Assembly (NCBI GenBank): GCA_023488565.1
Contig: JAMDDZ010000022.1
Span: 1 to 5,180 of the forward strand
Source: Bacillota bacterium
Lineage (GTDB): Bacteria > Bacillota > Sulfobacillia > Sulfobacillales > Sulfobacillaceae
DNA length: 5,180 bases
Reading direction: 5' to 3'
A model generated the notes under the pieces. That model was not told the DNA's origin. It saw nothing but the letters and a program-made list of their open reading frames with translations, and ran no database searches. Below, piece after piece: positions 1 to 5,063 of this stretch. Numbering within the stretch: the stretch's first letter is position 1; each line of letters starts with the position of its first letter. The position numbers and the translations under genes are program-made.

Positions 1-99
1 AGCGTTTTTCGCGTATTTAATGCAAGAATTTCTGCTCTTGGACATGTGCTTTGACACCTCCGCTGTTAGGATGCCAAAATCGTATCATCAATTTCAACA
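1..99. mobile_element. Partial insertion-sequence end, possibly IS21-like
   Basis: The membrane-protein coding potential stops making sense around position 99-110. The DNA to the left reads, on the minus strand, TGTTGAAATTGATG followed by GATTTTGGCATCC, which has the look of a TG-starting IS21-family terminus with its GATTTTGGCA-type internal motif. The rest of the element would lie beyond the left edge. No transposase is visible here, so the assignment rests on an abrupt junction plus a remembered terminus pattern, and the exact boundary (about 95-105) is uncertain. The alternative is a different element family, or simple rearrangement. Confidence 0.35.
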
Positions 100-817
100 C
101 TGTGCAAATAAGGATTTTTTTAATTAATCGTAAGAGGCGGGCGTTATGCTGATCAGCTAAGAGGATTAGAAGAAGAAAGAGACCTCCGAATAACACCAGG
201 CTGGTGAGAACTTCAGTCGAGACAAAGAATTGAAACACCAATAATAAAAAAATTGCCAAAGGATATTTCTTCGGGACTTGTGACGCCTCGTCGGTACGAT
301 AAATCTTTAAAGCCCATAGCACAATTAAGGGGATGACAAAAGTCCAGGTTAAATGCAAATGGCCCAGGGTTTCTCCGATTTCGTAGCTGGAAAAACCAAA
401 GAGGTATCCCCCAAAGACCTTCCACCAATACTTATTCACCCATTGTGAAAGCAATAGGTACATACTTAGCGCATTCAACACTGGTCCGATCATCATTGCC
501 AAATTGTAGGCAACGACAGGCCCAAAGATCAGCGTGATAGGAGACAACACCAAGCTAATCGCTGGAACCGAGGTTATCCAGAGCAAGTCAGTGCCCGTCG
601 GACTCCACAGCCAATGATCCACAATGGGATTAACTCCGTGACTAATGGCCCACGGCCACCATAGCATGGCATCAATGAATTGAATCGGGTCTGTACCGGT
701 TCCCACATAACGAGTGGTCATATGACCCAGGACAGGTATCCCCCAATAAATGAGCGACGTTACGCAATACAACAAGGCAGCTGCCACCCACCGATGTCTG
801 CCTGCCCACTTCACCAT
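17..817 (-). CDS. Truncated multi-spanning membrane protein (GT-C glycosyltransferase-like), C-terminus lost
   Basis: This encodes 266 residues with a positively charged start (KWAGRHR) and about seven hydrophobic segments, near residues 10-30, 84-110, 113-126, 132-142, 155-171, 186-199 and 204-221. The first extracytoplasmic loop (32-80) contains acidic residues at 43, 49 and 67, and a W/P-rich stretch with a GxNP motif (61-64) and SPTG (72-75). GFSSYEIGETLGHLHL (141-156) and a later FFVSTE are further distinctive motifs. This layout resembles large membrane proteins of GT-C type, whose acidic first loop binds lipid-linked sugar. They usually run to 500 residues or more, so the function is inference. 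Residues from about 240 onward lose the membrane character and appear to be read from an insertion-sequence end, so the gene is probably non-functional. The ATG is preceded by an AAGGA-like site about 12 bases away, a loose spacing. The gene is visibly more A/T-rich than the dehydrogenase operon. Confidence 0.6.
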   Translation of the reverse strand: MVKWAGRHRWVAAALLYCVTSLIYWGIPVLGHMTTRYVGTGTDPIQFIDAMLWWPWAISHGVNPIVDHWLWSPTGTDLLWITSVPAISLVLSPITLIFGPVVAYNLAMMIGPVLNALSMYLLLSQWVNKYWWKVFGGYLFGFSSYEIGETLGHLHLTWTFVIPLIVLWALKIYRTDEASQVPKKYPLAIFLLLVFQFFVSTEVLTSLVLFGGLFLLLILLADQHNARLLRLIKKILICTVLKLMIRFWHPNSGGVKAHVQEQKFLH

Positions 818-895
818 CTACTACGACAATCCTTTCCTACAATCATTTGTCGAGCGTAAAGAAAATAACAAGTGTGTTTAGATTACATCCATAGC

Positions 896-911
896 ATTAA
901 AACCTTTTAAT
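896..911. promoter_or_regulatory. Palindrome upstream of the membrane-protein gene
   Basis: ATTAAAA and TTTTAAT form a perfect 7-base inverted repeat separated by CC. It lies about 80 bases upstream of the membrane-protein ATG. The symmetry is what an operator for a dimeric repressor would show, but A/T-rich palindromes also arise by chance. No well-formed promoter next to it stands out; the best pair (TTGCCG and TACAAT on the minus strand, 918-948) has a 19-base spacer. Confidence 0.2.
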
Positions 912-1052
912 CCCACCATTGTACACTGTTCGCCATATTTACCGGCAATCCTTTGAGGGTTTGTGGGGACTCTCAGGGTTGACGTCGGAAATTTTAGGGC
1001 TTAAACCTGGTTTTGAATAACATGAAAGCTCTTGTAGCTCCGGTACACCCAG

Positions 1053-1086
1053 ACCATAAGGGAACCCTTGTTCCCCAATGTATGGT
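1053..1086 (-). repeat. Two-step stem-loop (inverted repeat)
   Basis: ACCATA (1053-1058) pairs with TATGGT (1081-1086), and inside it GGGAAC (1060-1065) pairs with GTTCCC (1070-1075) around a CCTT loop. An alternative outer pairing of ACACC (1045-1049) with GGTGT (1084-1088) competes with the first. The double-stem form suggests a structured RNA or a mobile-element end, not an ordinary terminator, because neither side carries a T-run. Confidence 0.4.
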
Positions 1087-1262
1087 GTATGGCTCCCTCC
1101 TGAAGTTGCTCTTCGGGTGGCCACGGAGTTGATTGGGACTGGCACCGCGTAAAATCCGCGTCAACGCGGTCAATATCGGGTTTGTCTATTCGCGGCAACG
1201 GCAAGGCAAAAATCCTGAGCTTTTTTCAAGAACAGTGGCAAACCGATTCTGGGGGAACCACC

Positions 1263-1299
1263 ATGGCTGGGTTGCGGGTCGTGAAACCATGGGAGTGAC
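1263..1299 (+). repeat. Direct-repeat block B, degenerate relative of 1664-1708
   Basis: The block shares, in order, ATGGCT, GGT, GCGG, TCG, GAA(A)CCA, GGGAG and GA with the block at 1664-1708, with small gaps between the shared words. In both cases CCACC follows shortly after, and a G/C-rich hairpin lies about 75-95 bases before. GGGTC (1276-1280) pairs with GACCC (1297-1301). A second stem, AACCCGG (1322-1328) with CCGGG-G-TT (1339-1346), follows. I interpret it as a more decayed copy of the same RNA scaffold. The match was made by eye and its significance has not been computed. Confidence 0.3.
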
Positions 1300-1567
1300 C
1301 CTCCTGACTCGCCACCGATTTAACCCGGCAGCAATTTTCCGGGGTTTAACCATTCCTGGAGGGGAACGCGACGGCGATACGTGTTATTGAGATTCGCATG
1401 CCACTTTATTTGAGTGACCACAAGGATTGGCAGGTTTTACCGTCTTATCATGACGACGCGATACATTTTACATCCGCCACGAATTGCGGGAGACAACCAC
1501 ACGAACGTATCCAGTTGTCCGAGAGGGTATTTTAGCAAAAGATTTGCCGGACGGTAACGCCTGATAT

Positions 1568-1591
1568 CTCCGCCCTGAACGGCGGAGTTTT
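1568..1591 (+). terminator. Terminator-like hairpin with short T-run
   Basis: CTCCGCC (1568-1574) pairs perfectly with GGCGGAG (1581-1587) around a six-base loop, followed by TTTT. It has the shape of a weak rho-independent terminator for plus-strand transcription, but no plus-strand gene precedes it. It may instead be a structural hairpin of the mobile-element remnant that contains it. Confidence 0.4.
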
Positions 1592-1663
1592 ACGGCGCAT
1601 CTGAGGGCTGGAGCGATCCAAAGCGACGCATGGGGAGATCCGGCATAAGACGTATGATGCCTA

Positions 1664-1708
1664 ATGGCTCGGTGTAGCGGTCGCAGAACCAGGAACTTTT
1701 GGGAGCGA
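1664..1708 (+). repeat. Direct-repeat block A, better-preserved relative of 1263-1299
   Basis: This is the fuller of two related blocks about 400 bases apart in the same orientation. Compared with block B it has about six extra bases (GGAACT) between AACCA and TTTGGGAG. It is followed directly by the CCCCCACCT arm of a long-range stem closing at 1766-1775. The pairing of two such modules would fit two successive insertions of related elements, or a local duplication followed by decay. Confidence 0.3.
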
Positions 1709-1793
1709 TACCAGAAACCCCCACCTAAGTCCTCGCGTATTTTGCGGTGACAGCCCGACAGGGTAAGGTGGCGGGAGAGTTTATTATTGCCCC

Positions 1794-1818
1794 CGGTCTA
1801 TGTTGCTAGGTTAGACCG
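1794..1818. repeat. Seven-base-pair stem-loop
   Basis: CGGTCTA (1794-1800) pairs perfectly with TAGACCG (1812-1818) around an 11-base loop. It lies about 95 bases past the stop codon of the E2 gene and about 28 bases beyond a second, longer stem. No T-run follows on either strand. Confidence 0.4.
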
Positions 1819-1845
1819 AGTTCCTCAACAGGTACTGACGCTTCT

Positions 1846-1882
1846 ACAGGTCCCCAGCGAGAAACATCTGCGGGGGACCTGT
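1846..1882 (-). terminator. Candidate transcription end hairpin of the dehydrogenase operon
   Basis: ACAGGTCCCC (1846-1855) pairs perfectly over ten bases with GGGGACCTGT (1873-1882), leaving a 17-base loop. It begins 31 bases after the E2 stop codon, the usual place for an operon terminator or a 3'-end-protecting stem. On the minus strand it is not followed by a T-run, so it is not a textbook intrinsic terminator. It may act with the stem at 1794-1818, or it may belong to the neighbouring mobile-element debris. Confidence 0.4.
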
Positions 1883-1913
1883 GGTTTTGGCGGAGGAGCA
1901 TGTAGATTTGGGC

Positions 1914-2918
1914 CTACTCGGCTAAGCTGCTCAAGAGTTGGTCGACGGTGATAAGAAATTCGGCGGCCTCGGCGCCATCGATGGCGCGATGGTCAAACGT
2001 CAAAGATACCGGGAACGTGGTGTCATTTCCGATACCGATGCCTAAAATCGCGACCGTGGGGTTCATCAAACGGGGGGTAAAATATTCGATTCCCAGAGGC
2101 CCCAGGTTGCTAAGTATGAACGATGGACGGGAAAAGTCCAATGACGTGAGGTCATTGGTGCTTAAGGCTTGGCGCAGCGTACCTAAGGATTCCGCCCAAT
2201 CATCTAATGTATCGCGTGCTGGCAACACCGGGACCAAGAGGCCAGTGGCGGTTTGGGCAGCAATGCCGAGCACAACGTTTTGGGCCGGAGTGAATCCTTC
2301 AGTCGTCGCCCAGCCATGAATTTTTTGATGACGGGGCAGGGCTTGTGTAACGGCCCAGGCTATGCGTGCCAGCGGGGGGAAAGCGGCAGGTCCCGCAGCA
2401 ATTCGGCGTTGCAACGTCGTGGGCAGCGTCTCGGGATTCGTCAAGTGTTGAATTAAGGATCGCCGAAAGGGTGCGTATGGTATTTCCTTAACGGTGTGGT
2501 GTCCGGCGATCCACCCGTCAACATCGGCCATGGTCAGACGATGGTTCGGCAGCGTTTGGGCGATCGTCTTTATGTCCACTCCTTTTTCTTTGGCATAACG
2601 CCGTACGGCGGGCGTGGCGGGAATCACCCCGTCGGGCACGATCGGATCGGAGTTGTGCGGATGATCTGCAGGGCTGCCGGGGGTCTGGACAATGCGCCCG
2701 ATGACGTCCTTTGAATGAATCACGGCATTAGGCTCGATTAAGCGCACCAGATAGCCCGCGCAGGGCGCTTCAATGGACAACGACACCTTGTCCACCATGA
2801 CCTCGGCCACCATGTCGCCCGGGCGCACGGGTGCGCCGTTGTCATAAACCCAATGCACTAACACCGCTTCTGCATCGGCGCGATCGCCGAAATTGATGAT
2901 GAGATCTGTGTCTTCCAT
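1914..2918 (-). CDS. Dihydrolipoamide acyltransferase (E2) of a 2-oxo-acid/acetoin dehydrogenase complex
   Basis: E2 carries the acyl group from E1 on its lipoyl arm and transfers it to coenzyme A in the cytoplasm. The 334-residue protein has three recognisable parts. The first is a lipoyl domain (about 2-78) with the lipoyl-accepting Lys44 in VDKVSLSIEAP. A linker leads to a peripheral-subunit-binding domain (about 99-137, starting ATPAVRRYAKEKGVD). The third is the acyltransferase domain (about 148-334) with SNLGPLG (270-276) and the catalytic DHRAIDG motif (His310, Asp314). Ser270 matches the conserved active-site serine. Two oddities stand out. The binding-domain signature GTGxxGR reads QTLPNHR, losing every glycine. 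The catalytic domain is also short, at roughly 187 residues against the usual 230 or so, mainly through loss near its start (around 165-200). The ATG lies 39 bases after the E1 beta stop, with a G-rich site (AGGGGGG) 11 bases upstream. The order E1 alpha, E1 beta, E2 supports the call. Confidence 0.9.
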   Translation of the reverse strand: MEDTDLIINFGDRADAEAVLVHWVYDNGAPVRPGDMVAEVMVDKVSLSIEAPCAGYLVRLIEPNAVIHSKDVIGRIVQTPGSPADHPHNSDPIVPDGVIPATPAVRRYAKEKGVDIKTIAQTLPNHRLTMADVDGWIAGHHTVKEIPYAPFRRSLIQHLTNPETLPTTLQRRIAAGPAAFPPLARIAWAVTQALPRHQKIHGWATTEGFTPAQNVVLGIAAQTATGLLVPVLPARDTLDDWAESLGTLRQALSTNDLTSLDFSRPSFILSNLGPLGIEYFTPRLMNPTVAILGIGIGNDTTFPVSLTFDHRAIDGAEAAEFLITVDQLLSSLAE

Positions 2919-2957
2919 TGGTCTGGTTGCCCCCCTGGTTGTTAGACTACGGCTTAT

Positions 2958-3974
2958 TCATTCCACCATGGCGTGCGCGGCCTGCATGATGGCGTTGACC
3001 GAGGGAATGGCTGCGTGCTCCAATACCCGGCTATAAGGAATCGGGATATCTGGCAAAGCCAATCGACGGATTGGCGCTTCCAAATAATCAAGCGCCTCTT
3101 CCGCTAAAATCGCGGCGATTTCCCCGGACATGCCAAAGGAGCGATAGTCTTCGTCAACAATGAGAGCCCGGTGGGTCTTTTTGACCGTGTCCACTAGGGT
3201 GTTCCTGTCCAGCGGCACGAGTGTTCGCAAGTCGACCACTTCGACCGCAATTCCCTCGTGCTGCAGCAATTCCCGCGCTTTCATGGCCTTGGGCACCATG
3301 GCGCCGATGGTGATGATGCTCAGATCTCTGCCATCACCGACCACATGGGCTTGTCCAAAAGGAATGTGATAGCTTTCTTCGGGAACGTGGACTTCGGCCC
3401 AGTCATCGGAAGGCATCCATCCCAAACCCAACAACCCTTTGTGAAAGAAATACATGACGGGGTTATCATCGCGGATGGCACTGACCATGAGGCCCTTGGC
3501 ATCGTAGGCGTTGGACGGCACAACCACTTTTAATCCCGGAACATGCGCAAAAAGGCTGTATAACGTTTGGCTATGCTGTGCGGCGTCGCTGTATCCACCC
3601 CCGATCGCGGTCATTAGGACCACAGGGTGGCGCACGCTTCCCCCGGACATGTAGTGATTTTTCGCCAGGTGATTGTAGATTTGGTCCATAGCCACACCGA
3701 AAAAGTCCACAAACATCAATTCCACCACGGGACGTAATCCTTCAGCGCTGGCACCGATGGCGGCACCGATAAACGCGCTTTCTGAAATCGGAGTATCCAT
3801 GACCCGATCTCCGCCAAACTGTTGATAGAGACCTTGGGTGGCGCCGAAGATTCCCCCATAAACCCCGACGTCTTCCCCCCATATTAATACGCGGGGGTCA
3901 CGCGCCATTTCTTGTCCAATGGCTTCACTAATGGCGCGTGCCATGGTTAATTTTCGTGCGGTTGTTGTAGGCAT
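2958..3974 (-). CDS. acoB: 2-oxo-acid/acetoin dehydrogenase E1 component, beta subunit (AcoB-like)
   Basis: This is the beta half of the thiamine-diphosphate E1 enzyme, working as an alpha2beta2 tetramer with the adjacent gene product. Its 338 residues match the family length. The N-terminal pyrimidine-binding domain shows GEDVG (33-37), TPISE with the activating Glu65, ELMFVDFFG (85-93) and AAQHSQ (131-136, His134). It continues with PGLKVVVPSNAYDAKGL (146-162). The C-terminal transketolase domain (about 210-335) shows VDLRTLVPLD (247-256) and VDEDYRSFGMSGEIAA (273-288). The ELMFVDF and AAQHSQ phrasing is closer to AcoB than to PdhB. The usual EHK after the DDNPV stretch is FHK here (Phe177), which may be a subfamily trait. 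The ATG is preceded by a perfect AGGAGG nine bases away that overlaps the stop codon of the alpha gene, so the two are probably translated together. The substrate (acetoin, pyruvate or branched-chain oxo acid) is not settled by sequence. Confidence 0.92.
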   Translation of the reverse strand: MPTTTARKLTMARAISEAIGQEMARDPRVLIWGEDVGVYGGIFGATQGLYQQFGGDRVMDTPISESAFIGAAIGASAEGLRPVVELMFVDFFGVAMDQIYNHLAKNHYMSGGSVRHPVVLMTAIGGGYSDAAQHSQTLYSLFAHVPGLKVVVPSNAYDAKGLMVSAIRDDNPVMYFFHKGLLGLGWMPSDDWAEVHVPEESYHIPFGQAHVVGDGRDLSIITIGAMVPKAMKARELLQHEGIAVEVVDLRTLVPLDRNTLVDTVKKTHRALIVDEDYRSFGMSGEIAAILAEEALDYLEAPIRRLALPDIPIPYSRVLEHAAIPSVNAIMQAAHAMVE

Positions 3975-3983
3975 CTCAGGTTT

Positions 3984-3989
3984 CCTCCT
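3984..3989 (-). promoter_or_regulatory. Ribosome binding site overlapping the E1 alpha stop codon
   Basis: The minus strand reads TAGGAGG, in which TAG ends the alpha subunit and AGGAGG is a perfect Shine-Dalgarno sequence nine bases before the beta ATG. A ribosome finishing alpha therefore sits on the beta start site. This arrangement favours equal production of the two subunits of the tetramer. Confidence 0.8.
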
Positions 3990-4968
3990 AAACTTCTGCG
4001 AATACGTCGGTCAAGGAATCGGCGGGCAGCGGTTCCGGTGACTGGCGCGCATAGGTGATGGCGTCCTCGACCACGGTGGTCACTTCTGCCTGAATGGCGG
4101 CATCGTCTTCCGCGGACAACAGATGGTGTGCTAACAAATAATCACGAAAACGGATGATAGGGTCATTTTGGCGCCACTGGGCCTTTTCATCGGCACCGAG
4201 ATAGGCTTCGGCATCCCCCTGGAAGTGGCCATAAAATCGCGTGGTTTCAATTTCCAAGAGTGTGGGCCCGTTCCCCTCCCGCGCGCGAGCAATGGCTTCT
4301 GCTGCGGCCTCGGAAATCGCGAGGACATCGTTTCCTGCCAACGATACCCCCGGAATGCCATAGGAGCGCGCGCGATCGCTGTTATCGGCGATTGCCGTCG
4401 ATTGGGCTTTGGGCACAGAAATCGCATAATGGTTGTCCTCGATGACAAAGATGACCGGGGCTTTCCAGAGTGCGGCCAAGTTTAAGCTTTCGTGGAATGT
4501 GCCTTGATTGGCAGCACCTTCTCCGGCAAAGGCTACGGCGACTCCGCCGCGGCCTTGCCGTTGGAAGGCTAAAGCTGCGCCCACTGCGGGCGGAAATCCG
4601 GCCCCGACTATTCCGGAGCAACTAAAGTGAACCGACGGATCGAACAGGTGCATGTGGCCGCCTTTTCCGTGGGACAACCCGGTGCTGCGACCAAAAATTT
4701 CCGCCGTCATACGCCGCAAATCGACTCCCTTGGCAATCGCAAAATGATGAGGTCGGTGAGGAGCCGTGACGGCATCATCGGGACGCAAGTGGGCAATGAC
4801 GCCCACTGCCACCGGTTCTTGACCGGCGGCCAAGTGCATTTCCCCGGGAACGGGGCCGGCGGCAATGCTAAAGAGGGGTGATTTCCCCTCGGTATAAATT
4901 TCCGCCATGCGATCCTCATAGTGTCGAATAAGGCACATAGTGCGATACATGGAGACGTAGGACTCCAT
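3988..4968 (-). CDS. acoA: 2-oxo-acid/acetoin dehydrogenase E1 component, alpha subunit (AcoA-like)
   Basis: This is the thiamine-diphosphate-binding half of E1, which cleaves or decarboxylates the substrate and reductively acylates the lipoyl group of E2. Numbered from the ATG at 4968 (326 residues), it shows HRPHH (71-75), GLSHGKGGHMHLFD (97-110), and the cofactor motif GEGAANQG (149-156) with Asn163 and closing EDN (177-179). The conserved loop FYGHFQGD is at 245-252. GHFxGD matches AcoA-type subunits and argues against classical PdhA. Two deviations are visible: the motif reads GEG in place of GDG, and the Arg normally following Tyr256 in the loop is Leu257. The ATG at 4966-4968 is chosen because AGAAGG lies eight bases before it. 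An in-frame TTG at 4999-5001 would add 11 residues but lacks a ribosome binding site. The gene ends 13 bases before the beta start. Substrate specificity remains inferred. Confidence 0.9.
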   Translation of the reverse strand: MESYVSMYRTMCLIRHYEDRMAEIYTEGKSPLFSIAAGPVPGEMHLAAGQEPVAVGVIAHLRPDDAVTAPHRPHHFAIAKGVDLRRMTAEIFGRSTGLSHGKGGHMHLFDPSVHFSCSGIVGAGFPPAVGAALAFQRQGRGGVAVAFAGEGAANQGTFHESLNLAALWKAPVIFVIEDNHYAISVPKAQSTAIADNSDRARSYGIPGVSLAGNDVLAISEAAAEAIARAREGNGPTLLEIETTRFYGHFQGDAEAYLGADEKAQWRQNDPIIRFRDYLLAHHLLSAEDDAAIQAEVTTVVEDAITYARQSPEPLPADSLTDVFAEV

Positions 4969-4976
4969 ATCTTCAA

Positions 4977-4982
4977 CCTTCT
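4977..4982 (-). promoter_or_regulatory. Ribosome binding site deciding the E1 alpha start
   Basis: AGAAGG sits eight bases upstream of the ATG at 4966-4968 and is the only good Shine-Dalgarno match near the gene start. The earlier in-frame TTG is preceded by an A/T-rich stretch without such a match. This supports the shorter protein. Confidence 0.6.
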
Positions 4983-5004
4983 TTCTCGAAAATATCGTCA
5001 AGCC

Positions 5005-5034
5005 TATTTAGAAATGTGCGCCTAGCAATATCAA
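5005..5034 (-). promoter_or_regulatory. Weak promoter candidate for the dehydrogenase operon
   Basis: On the minus strand TTGATA (5029-5034) could serve as the -35 box and TAAATA (5005-5010) as the -10 box with an 18-base spacer. The -10 match is only partial. Transcription would start near 4998, which leaves the ATG at 4968 with a short leader and would exclude the TTG at 5001. I found no sigma-54 pattern (TGGC...TTGC), although many acetoin operons elsewhere use one. Confidence 0.3.
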
Positions 5035-5035
5035 T

Positions 5036-5063
5036 CCAGAGGGTCGGTATTTATCACCCTTGG
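5036..5063. promoter_or_regulatory. Inverted repeat just upstream of the candidate promoter
   Basis: AGGGT (5040-5044) pairs with ACCCT (5056-5060), and CCA (5036-5038) pairs with TGG (5061-5063) with one bulged base, around an 11-base centre. It abuts the candidate -35 box, a position typical of an activator or repressor site. It could instead be a weak terminator of an upstream gene, but no T-run follows on either strand. Confidence 0.25.

Larger units (their letters stand above)
1555..1790 (+). ncRNA. Candidate omega-RNA / right end of a decayed IS200/IS605-type TnpB element
   Basis: TnpB elements carry a structured guide RNA that overlaps the 3' end of tnpB and finishes at the right end of the element. 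This stretch has the expected style. A 7-bp G/C hairpin followed by TTTT (1568-1591) comes first. Then comes a GGCAT/ATGCC stem (1642-1646 with 1657-1661), followed by AGAACCAGGAACTTTTGGGA (1685-1704). Last is a long-range stem in which CCCCCACCT (1718-1726) pairs with AGGTGG-C-GGG (1766-1775). The AACCAGGAAC...CCCCCACC phrasing resembles right ends of Firmicutes elements as I remember them. No TnpB protein, zinc-finger motif or TnpA transposase is found upstream, so if correct it is a relic. It could also be an unrelated structured RNA. Confidence 0.3.
818..1913. other. 1.1-kb gene-free region with hairpins and decayed mobile-element sequence
   Basis: No reading frame on either strand looks like a real protein. 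Those present are under about 90 codons, lack recognisable motifs and lack good ribosome binding sites. The stretch 818-1000 holds the leader of the membrane-protein gene. From about 1040 to 1882 there are many stem-loops and two related blocks (1263-1299 and 1664-1708). The simplest reading is an accumulation of mobile-element remnants, chiefly the non-coding 3' part of TnpB-type elements, between two unrelated gene units. Confidence 0.5.

Noticed and set aside
939..1204. Two overlapping minus-strand frames of 67-68 codons
   Set aside because: Both cross the stem-loop at 1053-1086, have biased composition and show no domain. They are likely chance frames in a decayed region.
1133..1390. Plus-strand reading frame of 85 codons
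   Set aside because: It has no recognisable motif or ribosome binding site and runs through hairpins and repeat block B. It is better explained as non-coding mobile-element sequence.
1398..1535. Plus-strand 45-codon frame beginning MPLYLSDHKDW
   Set aside because: There is no clear ribosome binding site and no family resemblance. A fragment of a decayed transposase cannot be shown.
818..1913. CRISPR array, tRNA or rRNA gene
   Set aside because: There are no regularly spaced identical repeats, no cloverleaf with a T-loop signature and no rRNA-like conserved stretches.
1948..2714. Open plus-strand frames opposite the E2 gene, and similar ones opposite E1 alpha and E1 beta
   Set aside because: They are shadows of strongly conserved enzymes on the minus strand and have no independent support.
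4999..5001. TTG start for E1 alpha, giving 337 residues
   Set aside because: There is no Shine-Dalgarno sequence before it. The internal ATG at 4966-4968 has AGAAGG at ideal spacing, and the protein then begins at the family-typical helix.
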